Source of the DNA: DATFRY01 sp963764695
GTDB taxonomy: Bacteria; Myxococcota_A; Polyangia; Haliangiales; Haliangiaceae
DNA length: 64,000 bases
Direction: 5' to 3'
Assembly (NCBI GenBank): GCA_963764695.1
Contig: CAVXTW010000026.1
Coordinates: 1-64,000 of the forward strand
Positions 42,415 through 54,303 of this stretch are shown here, piece by piece. Below the pieces are notes generated by a model. That model made no database searches. It was not told where the DNA came from and was given only the letters and a program-made list of their open reading frames with translations. Position numbers and translations under genes: made by a program. Numbering within the stretch: the stretch's first letter is position 1; every line of letters starts with the position of its first letter.

Positions 42415-43304
42415 CGGTCCACCTCGAGGCGCGGCGGCGCGGCCCGCCCCATGCCGAACACGCGCCAGTAGACGATCGACAGGGCCGTGCCGATCGTCAT
42501 GAGAATCAACGACAGCGCCGCGCCGTAACCGAACTCGAAGTCGGCGATGGCGTTGTGGAAGATGTACAGCGACAGCACCTCGGTCTGGTAGAAGGGCCCG
42601 CCGTCGGTGGCGAGCAGGATGTACTCGTACGACGTCAAGAGCGACAGCGTCTGGTACATGGTCACGAACATGACCGGCCACGCGATCGACGGCAGCGTGA
42701 CGTACCGGATGCGCTGCCAGGCGGTCGCTCCGTCAACCCGCGCCGCCATGGCCAGCTGGGGCGGGATCGACTTGATGGCCGCGGTGAACACCACCATGCC
42801 CATCGACGCGCCCACGCAGCCGTTGAGCAGCACCACCACGATCCACGGATGCGCGGTGAGCATGTCGACGTTGCCGGCGCCGACCGCGCTCGCCACCGTG
42901 TTGACCAGGCCGTAGTCGGTCGGGTCGAACAGGTACAGCCACAGCAGCACGTACACCACCGACGGCGTGGCGCGCGGCAACAGCCACAGCAGGCGGAACC
43001 CGCCGCCGACACGCTCCGGCAGCTCGGTGGACAGGATGGCCAGGACCAGCCCGAGCGTCACGTTCATCAGGGTCAGCGTGGCGACCACGTAGACAGCGGT
43101 GTTGCGCAGCACGCGCCCGAACATCGGATCGGCCGCGGCGCGCTCGAAGGCGCCGCCGCCCACGAAGCGCAGGTCGAACGTGTAGTCCATGTCGGAGAAC
43201 GACAGGACCAGGTTGACCACCGCAGGCAAGAGATAGAAGAGCGCGATGAGCAGCGCCGAGGGCAGGAGCAGGAGCTGCCAGGGGCGGAGTCGAATGCGCG
43301 CCAT
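42411..43304 (-). CDS. Carbohydrate ABC transporter permease (MalF type)
   Basis: 297 residues from ATG 43304. LLPSALLIALFYLLPAVVNL starts the first helix; the EAA loop MAARVDGATAWQRIRYVTLP; then SIAWPVMFVTMYQTLSLLTS. Four bases after the binding-protein stop. Confidence 0.9.
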   Translation of the reverse strand: MARIRLRPWQLLLLPSALLIALFYLLPAVVNLVLSFSDMDYTFDLRFVGGGAFERAAADPMFGRVLRNTAVYVVATLTLMNVTLGLVLAILSTELPERVGGGFRLLWLLPRATPSVVYVLLWLYLFDPTDYGLVNTVASAVGAGNVDMLTAHPWIVVVLLNGCVGASMGMVVFTAAIKSIPPQLAMAARVDGATAWQRIRYVTLPSIAWPVMFVTMYQTLSLLTSYEYILLATDGGPFYQTEVLSLYIFHNAIADFEFGYGAALSLILMTIGTALSIVYWRVFGMGRAAPPRLEVDR

Positions 43305-43308
43305 CGCC

Positions 43309-44655
43309 CTACTCCGAGATCCTGATCTGGTCGCCCAGCCGCGCGCGGCTGACCTCGACAAGGAAGTCGAGCGCCTGCTCGCGGTCGAGCGCGCCCACCT
43401 CGACCCCGCGGATCGCGTCGAACAGCACGCGCTGGTAGCGGGTCAGCTTGGGGTGATTGGGAGCGAGCCGGCTGAAGCGCAGCAGATCGATCATGCGGGC
43501 CAGGAACGGGTCGGCCCGGTAGGCCGGGTCGCGGCTGGACGACTGCCGCACCACCAGGTGGCTCGATCCGAGCGCGTGGCCCACGTCGAGGTCCGGATCG
43601 ATCGACCGCTCGATCACGCGGAAGGCCAGCTCCACATCCGGCGCCGACGCGCTCACCATGCAGGCGAACGGGTGGGAGACCGACACCGGGCGGCCGCCGC
43701 GCGCGCCGGCCGGGATGGGAAAGAAGGCGACCAGGCGGCGGAAGTCCTCCTCGCTCAGGCCGAATGACTCCTGCCACTCGCGCTTGTGCCAGCTGCCGCC
43801 GGTCAGGTACGCGAGGATGCGCCCGTCGAGGAAGCCGGCGTAGGCGGTGCGGTTGGAGTAGCTCATCATGCCGGCCGGCGTCGCGCCGCCGTCGGTGAGC
43901 CGGTCGAACAGGGCGAACGTCCGCCGCGCCGCCGCGCGCGACAGGGCCAGGTGGCCGCTCTCGCCCAGCTCGCCGCCGTAGGCGAGCGGGAACTGCAGCC
44001 AGTCGAAGCCGAGCCGGTTGCGGTGCCACACGCCGTGCCCGGGCGCGACCGCGCCGCTCTGCACCGCCTGCTCGGCCAGCGCGGCCAGATCGTCGAGCGT
44101 GAACTGCCCGGCCTCGACCAGGTGCGGCAGCTCGTCGATGCGCGGCTCGCTCCAGCCCATGCGGCGCAGCACGTCCTTGCGCACGTAGGTCAGCCGCACC
44201 TCGTTGTCCTGGGGCACGGCGTAGACCCGCCCGCCGTGGCTCATCGCGTCCCACAGGATCGGGAAGAAGTCGCGCCGGAACGCCTCGCGGCGCGCCAGCA
44301 GGCCGTCGAGCGGCGCCAGGTAGCCGGCCGGGGCCAGCTGGCCGACCAGCTCGTGCCCGCCGCACACGATGTCCGGTCCGCGACCGGCGGCGAACGCGAA
44401 GATCAGCTTCTTGGCGTAGGCGTCGTTGTTGGTGGTGGCGAAGTCGGCCTCCAGATCGACCCGGCGCGCCGCCGCTTCCAGGTTCAGCCGCCGCGCGCCC
44501 TCGACCAGGTTGCTCTTGCGCGTGTAGGAGGACGGCTCCGGGCCGATGGTCCAGGCGGTGAGCCGCACCGCCCCATCCTCGCTCCGCGCCGCCTCGCGCC
44601 CCGACGAGCATGACCCAGCCAGGGCCACCAGGAGGAGCGCGCAGCGCGCGAGCAC
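43309..44655 (-). CDS. Extracellular solute-binding lipoprotein (carbohydrate, SBP family 1)
   Basis: 448 residues, GTG start. Lipobox ALAGSC. SBP_bac_1 features: LEADFATTNNDAYAKKLIFA, FAAGRGPDIVCGGHELVGQL, GRVYAVPQDNEVRLTYVRKD and GRILAYLTGGSWHKREW. Aromatic residues line the expected sugar cleft. The sugar is unknown. A divergent gene starts 73 bp away, with ATTCACC/GGTGAAT arms (44706-44712, 44724-44730) overlapping that gene's start codon. Confidence 0.88.
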   Translation of the reverse strand: MLARCALLLVALAGSCSSGREAARSEDGAVRLTAWTIGPEPSSYTRKSNLVEGARRLNLEAAARRVDLEADFATTNNDAYAKKLIFAFAAGRGPDIVCGGHELVGQLAPAGYLAPLDGLLARREAFRRDFFPILWDAMSHGGRVYAVPQDNEVRLTYVRKDVLRRMGWSEPRIDELPHLVEAGQFTLDDLAALAEQAVQSGAVAPGHGVWHRNRLGFDWLQFPLAYGGELGESGHLALSRAAARRTFALFDRLTDGGATPAGMMSYSNRTAYAGFLDGRILAYLTGGSWHKREWQESFGLSEEDFRRLVAFFPIPAGARGGRPVSVSHPFACMVSASAPDVELAFRVIERSIDPDLDVGHALGSSHLVVRQSSSRDPAYRADPFLARMIDLLRFSRLAPNHPKLTRYQRVLFDAIRGVEVGALDREQALDFLVEVSRARLGDQIRISE

Positions 44656-44728
44656 GGCCCTAGCCTACGCCATTCGCGGCAGCCAGGCCCCGGTGGCTGT
44701 CCTCTATTCACCGGGTTACGCTGGGTGA

Positions 44729-45496
44729 ATGAGTGACGACATCGTCGCGCTCACCGATCGAGGCGGTCCGGTGATCGCGACGGCCATCCACACCGGACAC
44801 GCGGTGCGTCCCGAGATCGCCCATCTGTTCGCGCTCGACGAGGCGAGCCGGCTTCGCGAGGAGGACCCGCACACCGGCCGCCTGGCCGCCGTGGCACCGA
44901 CGCACCTGATCGCGCTGCGCTCGCGCTTCGAGGTCGACCTCAACCGGCCGCGCGACGAGGCGGTCTATCGCGTGGCCGCCGACTCGTGGGGGCTCGAGGT
45001 GTGGCGCGAGCCCTGCACCGACGAGCTGGTGGCCGGCTCCCTGGCCGTGTACGACTCGTTCTACGCCGTGCTCGAGCGCACGCTGCGCGCGCGCGAGCGC
45101 TTCGTGGTGCTCGACTGTCACTCCTACAACCACCGCCGGCAGGGACCCGGTGCGCCGCCGGAGAGTGCGGAAGAGAACCCGGAGATCAACATCGGCACCG
45201 GCACGCTCGACCGCGACAGGTGGGGCGCCCTGGTCAACCGGTTCAGCGCCGATCTAGCCGCCGCCGAGGTGTGTGGGCACCGCCTCGACGTGCGCGAGAA
45301 CATGCGCTTCGAGGGCGGCGAGATGTCGGCATGGATCAACCGGACCTTCGAGGACCGCGGCTGCGCCATCGCCGTGGAGTTCAAGAAGACGTTCATGGAC
45401 GAGTGGACCGGACGGCTGGACGTCGATCACCTGGACCAGCTGTGCCGCGCGCTCGCCTCGACCCTGCCCGGATTGCGAGCGTCTCTGGCCGCATGA
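44729..45496 (+). CDS. N-formylglutamate amidohydrolase-like protein
   Basis: 255 residues. IATAIHTGHAVRPEIAHLFA, EEDPHTGRLAAVAPTHLIAL, RSRFEVDLNRPRDEAVYRVA and FVVLDCHSYNHRR are the metal-binding and substrate motifs of the FGase family, with AIAVEFKKTFMDEWTG at the end. Histidine-degradation genes are absent; instead it is coupled (ATGA) to a QEGLA metallopeptidase and an ATP-grasp ligase. Probably an amidohydrolase or peptidase for a different N-acyl substrate. Confidence 0.83.
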   Translation: MSDDIVALTDRGGPVIATAIHTGHAVRPEIAHLFALDEASRLREEDPHTGRLAAVAPTHLIALRSRFEVDLNRPRDEAVYRVAADSWGLEVWREPCTDELVAGSLAVYDSFYAVLERTLRARERFVVLDCHSYNHRRQGPGAPPESAEENPEINIGTGTLDRDRWGALVNRFSADLAAAEVCGHRLDVRENMRFEGGEMSAWINRTFEDRGCAIAVEFKKTFMDEWTGRLDVDHLDQLCRALASTLPGLRASLAA

Positions 45497-47349
45497 ACGA
45501 TCTCCTCGCCGCGGTCAGCAGCAGGCTGGCGGACGGTCTGCCGGTGCGGCGCACGCTCCCCGAGGGCGGCCGCCTCCACATCGATCGCCCGCTGCCGTTC
45601 CTGTGCGTGTACCGGAACGCGCCCGAGCGGCAGGAGCCGGGTGCGGACGAGCTGGTGCGCACCCAGGCCTCGCACCTGGTCGCCTCGGGAGACAAGGCGC
45701 TGCACGCCGACATGGCGCGCCTGGCGGCGACAGCGGTGAGCGCGCTCTCGGACGCGTGCGGCGCGTGCCTGCTGCTCGAGCTGTGGATCGGCCCCGAGCC
45801 GGGCGAGGAGGCCCCGCGCGTCCGCCTGCTCACCCCGTCCGCCGACGGCGCGCCGACGACGATCAAGGTGCTGGCCGACGCGCTGCGCGACATGAGCACG
45901 CCGGTCGGATCGCTCGCGGTCGAGGTGATGTGCGACGTGGAGCCATCGCCGCCCGACCTGGCGCCGCTGGTCAACGACAATCAGGCGCGCCGCACCGGAT
46001 GCCTGCGCATCGGCCTCGAGATGCCGCCGATCTTTCGCTCCGACGACGGAGTGTATCCATATGTCCTGCGCGTGCTGACCGCCGAGCTGGCCCGCGCCCT
46101 GCACCGCGGCTTCTTCGAGTTCACCCGCGTGCAGACGCCGGCCCGGCCCGAGCACTACCAGATGATGGGACGGCGCCGGCTGGTGCACGCGGTGACCGAG
46201 GCCGACCAGGCGCTGATCGAGATCGGCCGCTCGTTCGACTTCCTGCTCGATGTCAGCCCGGTCAACGTGCGCGAGGCGTGGCAGGAGTTCCGCAAGTCCA
46301 GCTACGAGAAAGCACCGTCCTTCCGCTACCGCACGCTGGTGGTCGACCCGGAGCTGGTCAAGCGCCGCCTCTACGACCTGCCGCTCGAGCGGCTCGAGGA
46401 GCCGGTGCTGGCGCTGCTCCTGCGCGAGAAGCGGCGCGAGCTCGATCGCCAGCTGGGGCTGCTCGAGGAGCGCGACAGCCCGGGCTTTCTGCCCGGCAGC
46501 CTGCAGCTCTACGGCGGCGTCAACGATGCTCTCATGGCCGAGGCGCTGGCCATCCTGGAGGCCCTGCCCGCCTCGCCGCATTCCGCCCCGCGCGAGCCGT
46601 GCGGCGCCGCCGAGTTCGCCGCGCGCGCGCGCGCCGAGGTCGCCCACTACCGCAGCATCCTCCCCGATCTCTCCTCCGAGGTCAGAGTGCGCGACGACGT
46701 GCCGGCGGTCATGGTGTCTCACGGCGACGTCCTGGTCCCCGCCGGGCTCGCAGTCGCCGCCGAGCGGGTTGCGCCGCTGCTCCAGCACGAGGTCGGCACC
46801 CACGTGGTGACCCACGCCAACGGACAGAGCCAGCCCCTGTGCGTGCTCGGCGCCGGCCTGGCCGGCTACGAGGCCCTGCAGGAGGGCATCGCGCTGTTCG
46901 CCGAGCACATGGCGGGCGGCCTCGACGCGCGCCGCCTGCGCGTCATCGCGGCGCGGGTGGTCGCGGTGCGCAGGATGATCGAGGGGGCCGACTTCCCGGC
47001 CATCGTGGCCGAGCTGTCCGATGGCCACGGCATCGCGCGCCGCTCGGCGTTCGGCGTGGCGATGCGCGTCTTCCGCGGTGGTGGACTGACCAAGGATGCG
47101 ATTTACTTGCGCGGCTTGCTCCAGCTCCTCGCCTATCTGTCCGGCGGCGGCACCTTCGAGCCGCTCCTGGTCGGCAAGATCGCCGTCGATCAGGTGCCTC
47201 TGGTCGAGGAACTGGTCCGGCGCGAGGTGCTGGAGCCGGCGCCGCTCCGGCCCCGATGGCTGGAGGGAGAGGACGCGGCCGGCCGCCTGGCGCGCGCGAG
47301 AGAGGGCCTGCGCCCGCTCGACCTGGTTGCGGCGAGGAGGAGCGATTGA
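45493..47349 (+). CDS. QEGLA/DUF1704 zinc metallopeptidase (MATCAP-like)
   Basis: 618 residues. Family called flavohaemoglobin-expression-modulating QEGLA-motif proteins. The metal site is H432-E433-V-G-T-H436 (HEVGTH) with the glutamate of QEGIALFAEH (Q463-E464) as third ligand; DUF1704 proteins include eukaryotic tubulin carboxypeptidases of the MATCAP group. The N-terminal 300 residues include RTLPEGGRLHIDRPLPFLCV and a helical FRYRTLVVDPELVKRRLYDL. Overlaps both neighbours by 4 bp. Bacterial function unproven; it probably trims a peptide made or used by the partner ligase. Confidence 0.85.
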   Translation: MNDLLAAVSSRLADGLPVRRTLPEGGRLHIDRPLPFLCVYRNAPERQEPGADELVRTQASHLVASGDKALHADMARLAATAVSALSDACGACLLLELWIGPEPGEEAPRVRLLTPSADGAPTTIKVLADALRDMSTPVGSLAVEVMCDVEPSPPDLAPLVNDNQARRTGCLRIGLEMPPIFRSDDGVYPYVLRVLTAELARALHRGFFEFTRVQTPARPEHYQMMGRRRLVHAVTEADQALIEIGRSFDFLLDVSPVNVREAWQEFRKSSYEKAPSFRYRTLVVDPELVKRRLYDLPLERLEEPVLALLLREKRRELDRQLGLLEERDSPGFLPGSLQLYGGVNDALMAEALAILEALPASPHSAPREPCGAAEFAARARAEVAHYRSILPDLSSEVRVRDDVPAVMVSHGDVLVPAGLAVAAERVAPLLQHEVGTHVVTHANGQSQPLCVLGAGLAGYEALQEGIALFAEHMAGGLDARRLRVIAARVVAVRRMIEGADFPAIVAELSDGHGIARRSAFGVAMRVFRGGGLTKDAIYLRGLLQLLAYLSGGGTFEPLLVGKIAVDQVPLVEELVRREVLEPAPLRPRWLEGEDAAGRLARAREGLRPLDLVAARRSD

Positions 47350-48389
47350 GGATCGGACTGGTCTGCAATGACTGCAACACCGAGGAGGCCGAGTTCACGA
47401 CGACCCGCCTCGGCATGACGGCCGTCAACATGGGCCACAAGGTGTGGCTGATGGGGGTCGGCGACCTGGCCACCGATCCGGACGACAAGGTCGGCGCGTG
47501 GGCGCGGGCGGCCAAGGGCAAGAGCTATCGCACGGCCGCCACCTATCTGGCCGCCGTGCAGGGGGACAAGGCCAAGCTGGAGCGCATCACCGTCGACGAC
47601 CTCGACGTCCTGCTCCTGCGCAACGATCCGGCGGCGGATCTGAAGAGGCCGTGGGCGCAGAGCGCCGGCTTCGTGTTCGGCCAGCAGGCGTGCAGCCGCG
47701 GCGTCATCGTGCTCAACCATCCCACCAGCCTGGCCGGCGCGATCAACAAGATGTACTTCCAGCGCTTCCCCGAGGAGGTGCGCCCGCGCTCGCTCATCTC
47801 GCGATCGGCGGAGGACCTGCGCAAGTTCGTCGAGGAGGAGGGCGGTCGCGCGGTGCTCAAGCCGCTGCAGGGCTCGGGCGGGACCAACGTGTTCATGATG
47901 AAGCCCAGCGAGATCGGCAACCTCAACCAGATCATCGAGGCGGTGTCGCGCGACGGCTACGTCATCGCCCAGGAGTACCTGCCGGCGGCCAAGAAGGGGG
48001 ACACGCGCCTGTTCATGATGAACGGCAAGCCGCTGGAGGTGGAGGGCAAGTACGCCGCGTTCCGGCGCATCTCGACGAAGGGGGACGTCCGCTCCAACGT
48101 CCACGTCGGCGGCAAGACCTCCAGGGCGCAGGTCACCGACGCGATGCTCGACATCGCCGAGATCGTCCGGCCCAAGCTGGTCCGCGACGGCATGTTCCTG
48201 GTCGGCCTCGACATCGTCGGTGACAAGCTGATGGAGATAAACGTGTTCTCCCCCGGCGGCCTGGGCACCGCCGCCAAGCACGAGAAGGTGAACTTCGACG
48301 AGGCGGTCATCGAGGCGCTCGAGCGCAAGGTGGCCTATCGCGCCACCGCGCGCGGCCAGCTGACCAACCTCGAGCTGTCGATGCTGTAG
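47346..48389 (+). CDS. RimK/GshB-like ATP-grasp ligase
   Basis: 347 residues, TTG start inside TTGA overlap at 47346-47349. IGLVCNDCNTEEAEFTTTRL and LLLRNDPAADLKRPWAQSAG form the N-terminal domain; RAVLKPLQGSGGTNVFMMKP is the ATP-grasp glycine loop and MFLVGLDIVGDKLMEINVFS supplies the Mg ligands (ExN). Annotated in relatives as glutathione synthetase, but the neighbours (no GshA; an FGase and a peptidase instead) suggest an amino-acid or peptide ligase of another pathway. Third gene of the coupled trio. Confidence 0.85.
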   Translation: MRIGLVCNDCNTEEAEFTTTRLGMTAVNMGHKVWLMGVGDLATDPDDKVGAWARAAKGKSYRTAATYLAAVQGDKAKLERITVDDLDVLLLRNDPAADLKRPWAQSAGFVFGQQACSRGVIVLNHPTSLAGAINKMYFQRFPEEVRPRSLISRSAEDLRKFVEEEGGRAVLKPLQGSGGTNVFMMKPSEIGNLNQIIEAVSRDGYVIAQEYLPAAKKGDTRLFMMNGKPLEVEGKYAAFRRISTKGDVRSNVHVGGKTSRAQVTDAMLDIAEIVRPKLVRDGMFLVGLDIVGDKLMEINVFSPGGLGTAAKHEKVNFDEAVIEALERKVAYRATARGQLTNLELSML

Positions 48390-48457
48390 CCGGCCGCCCA
48401 CCGGGCCAGCTCCGGCCGGCCGGCCGCGCGCGAACTCGTGTATCTTCGTGAGTCGAG

Positions 48458-49105
48458 ATGAGCGGGCCGCGACGATCACCGACGGGGCGTCTGGCCGCCG
48501 GAATGATCGCGGCGCTGCTCGCGGCGATGACGGTACGGCTCTCCGAGGCGCCGGCGACCGTCGCCGAGCAGCGGGCTCGCCTGCCGCCGGCCGCCGAGTG
48601 CGAGAGCGAGGTCGCCGGCACCTGGAAGGCGCTGGTCCACGACCCGGTCACCGGCTTCTGGTACGACCGCATCCTCGAGGTGCGCGAGGTCGAGGGCAAC
48701 CCGAAGGCGCTCGAGGGCATGATGTACGTGGATGCCTGGCGAGGCGGCCCGGAGCTGGCCGAGCCGGGGCCGTGCGGCGAGTACCGCTACCGCGGCAAGA
48801 TGGTCGGGCACGGCTCGTTCGTCCACGGCGTGCTCACCTTCGGCGGCGGGCCGTTCGAGCTGGTCGAGCTCATCTGCGGCGGCCCCTTCCGCGGCTACAA
48901 CCCGGACAACTTCTCCGGGCGGATCGAGAAGGAGCGCCAGGAGTTCCAGTCGCTCAACAACGACGGCGGCGCCGCCGTCAACTCGCCCAACGTCTTCCGG
49001 CGCATCGCCTGCTACGACGACGAGCCGCTCAGAAACCGCGACGTCGCGTCGCCGCCGTTCTTCCCGGAGCGGCGATCGCGCGGCTGCAGCGCGGCCAGCG
49101 ACTGA
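48458..49105 (+). CDS. Secreted protein of unknown function
   Basis: 215 residues with a signal peptide (RLAAGMIAALLAAMTVRLSE). Five cysteines and segments CESEVAGTWKALVHDPVTGF, GEYRYRGKMVGHGSFVHGVL and FELVELICGGPFRGYNPDNF suggest a small beta-barrel domain like those that begin EVxGTWxx. No family named. Follows the ligase by 68 bp on the same strand. Confidence 0.65.
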   Translation: MSGPRRSPTGRLAAGMIAALLAAMTVRLSEAPATVAEQRARLPPAAECESEVAGTWKALVHDPVTGFWYDRILEVREVEGNPKALEGMMYVDAWRGGPELAEPGPCGEYRYRGKMVGHGSFVHGVLTFGGGPFELVELICGGPFRGYNPDNFSGRIEKERQEFQSLNNDGGAAVNSPNVFRRIACYDDEPLRNRDVASPPFFPERRSRGCSAASD

Positions 49106-49141
49106 CAGTCGACTGGCCGGCCTCGTGGCTTGCCGTCTGGC

Positions 49142-50407
<1,266 letters not shown>

Positions 50408-50681
50408 CGTGACCTTCCTATTGGCGGCGACATCCGCGCGAGTAGAAAGGCACGGCGATCGAACGCTCGGGTTGAGTGCGCGGGAAGCTACCACATCCGC
50501 GCGCAGTTGCAACGCCGCGGAGCTACACGGGCGTGGCGCCCGCCGCAGGCCATGTGCGGGTCCGGACAGGGCTTCCAGACACCCACGGCAGCTCCTGCGC
50601 GACCCTGGGAACGGGGCTAAAGGTGGGGCGATTTCATCCGATCTGCTCTCCTCGCGGGACTCGATCCGCCCGCGAGCTGCC

Positions 50682-52040
50682 ATGGCCCCTTCCTCGACCA
50701 CGCCTTCCGAAACGCAGGACTCTCCTTCCGATCCGCTGCTGGGCGCCGTTCTCCGCCTGATCAGCCAGGACGGCGTGAAGGTGCCGCCCATCCCCGGGGT
50801 CGTGGCCCGCCTGAGCGAGCACCTGTCCAATCCCACGTTCGAGCTGCGCCAGGTCGCCCAGCTGGTGGGGACCGACCAGGCGCTTTCGGCCCACATCCTT
50901 CGCTGCGCGAGCAGCACCCTGCTGGCGGCCCGCACCCAGGTCACGTCGCTGCAAGATGCCGTCAACCGGGTCGGCACCAACGGGCTGTTCTCGCTGGCGG
51001 TCTCCTTCTCGCTCGGCCGCGAGGTCATGCGCTCGAGCCCACTGCAGAGCCTGCGGCGCGACGTCTTCCGCAACGCGGCCACCACGGCCGAGTTTTCCCG
51101 CCGGCTGGCGAGGCGCTTCAAGGCCGAGCCGGAGGGCGCGTTCCTGTGCGGCCTCCTGGCCAGCTTCGGGCTCACCGTCGCGCTCGGCGCCATCGAGCAG
51201 GCGATGGTCAACCAGGCCGTGCCCAGCCGTTCCGCCGAGGCGTGGATGGAGATGGCGCGCCAGTGCGAGGAGCAGATCGCCCGCGACGTGGCCGCGCAGT
51301 GGGGCATGCCGAAGCTGGTCGGCGACGTGATCGCCGCGCGGCGCGCGCACGAAGCCAGCGCCGAGATAGCTCCCTTCGTCCAGGTGCTCGAGGTGTCAGA
51401 GAAGCTGACCGACCTCTTCTACCGGGACGCGGCGCCGCCGGTTGACGAGATCGCGCGAGTGGCCGGCTGCGATGCGGGAGAGGCGGCCGACATCGCCGCC
51501 TTCCTGCCGGACGTGGCCACCGCCGTGTGCGCGCTGGGCGCCGCCACCGACGATCTCAAGCTCAGCCAGACGATGAACATCCCGATCGTGGACGCGCCGC
51601 CGACCACGCTCAAGGGTCGCGTGGTGACGGTGAACATCCCGGCGACGGTCGAGCGCAAGACCGGCGACCAGCACCTGGTCTGCGTGGGCCTGGCCGCCGA
51701 CGGCATCGTGGCGCACGGGACCCAGGCGCTGCCGCTCAACCAGGTCGTCAAGTGCAAGCTGCTCGGCCCCGACGGGGACCTCGACCTGGTCGCCTTCGTC
51801 GCGACGGTGGTCAAGGAGGACGGCGACTACCGGTTCGAGATAAAGCCGATGGGGCTCACCGGGCCGAACGCCCGACGCTGGCAGGAGCTGCGCGGCGAGG
51901 GGGCCGATGCCAAGGCGCCCCGGCCGCGGGCCGAGTCCTCGGCGCCGCGCCCGTCCGGAGCGGCCTACGTCAGCCTGCACGCGGATCGCGGCTCGCCGCT
52001 GCGCCGCCTGGGCTCGTGGCTGCGCCGCAAGGAGACCTGA
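50682..52040 (+). CDS. HDOD-domain signalling protein with PilZ-like C-terminus
   Basis: 452 residues. HDOD fold at about 20-230: VPPIPGVVARLSEHLSNPTF, LVGTDQALSAHILRCASST, SLQDAVNRVGTNGLFSLAVS. Catalytic HD residues are absent, as in the family. Residues about 300-400 (VNIPATVERKTGDQHLVCVG, DYRFEIKPMGLTGPNARRWQ) look like a PilZ/c-di-GMP-type barrel but without a clear RxxxR motif. Common in Myxococcota as signalling adaptors. Convergent with the trehalose gene, two bases apart. Confidence 0.82.
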   Translation: MAPSSTTPSETQDSPSDPLLGAVLRLISQDGVKVPPIPGVVARLSEHLSNPTFELRQVAQLVGTDQALSAHILRCASSTLLAARTQVTSLQDAVNRVGTNGLFSLAVSFSLGREVMRSSPLQSLRRDVFRNAATTAEFSRRLARRFKAEPEGAFLCGLLASFGLTVALGAIEQAMVNQAVPSRSAEAWMEMARQCEEQIARDVAAQWGMPKLVGDVIAARRAHEASAEIAPFVQVLEVSEKLTDLFYRDAAPPVDEIARVAGCDAGEAADIAAFLPDVATAVCALGAATDDLKLSQTMNIPIVDAPPTTLKGRVVTVNIPATVERKTGDQHLVCVGLAADGIVAHGTQALPLNQVVKCKLLGPDGDLDLVAFVATVVKEDGDYRFEIKPMGLTGPNARRWQELRGEGADAKAPRPRAESSAPRPSGAAYVSLHADRGSPLRRLGSWLRRKET

Positions 52041-52042
52041 TA

Positions 52043-54283
<2,241 letters not shown>

Positions 54284-54303
54284 CGTCTACCGGGTGTAGC
54301 AGC

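Noticed and set aside
44706..44730. ATTCACC/GGTGAAT inverted repeat as an operator for the ABC or FGase genes
   Set aside because: It overlaps the FGase-like start codon, arms are short, and no regulator is adjacent; noted only within the binding-protein entry.
50430..50503. Repeated ACATCCGCGCG before the helicase gene as a regulatory site
   Set aside because: Single repeat in GC-rich DNA, 63 bp apart, with no palindrome or known RhlE control; could be chance.
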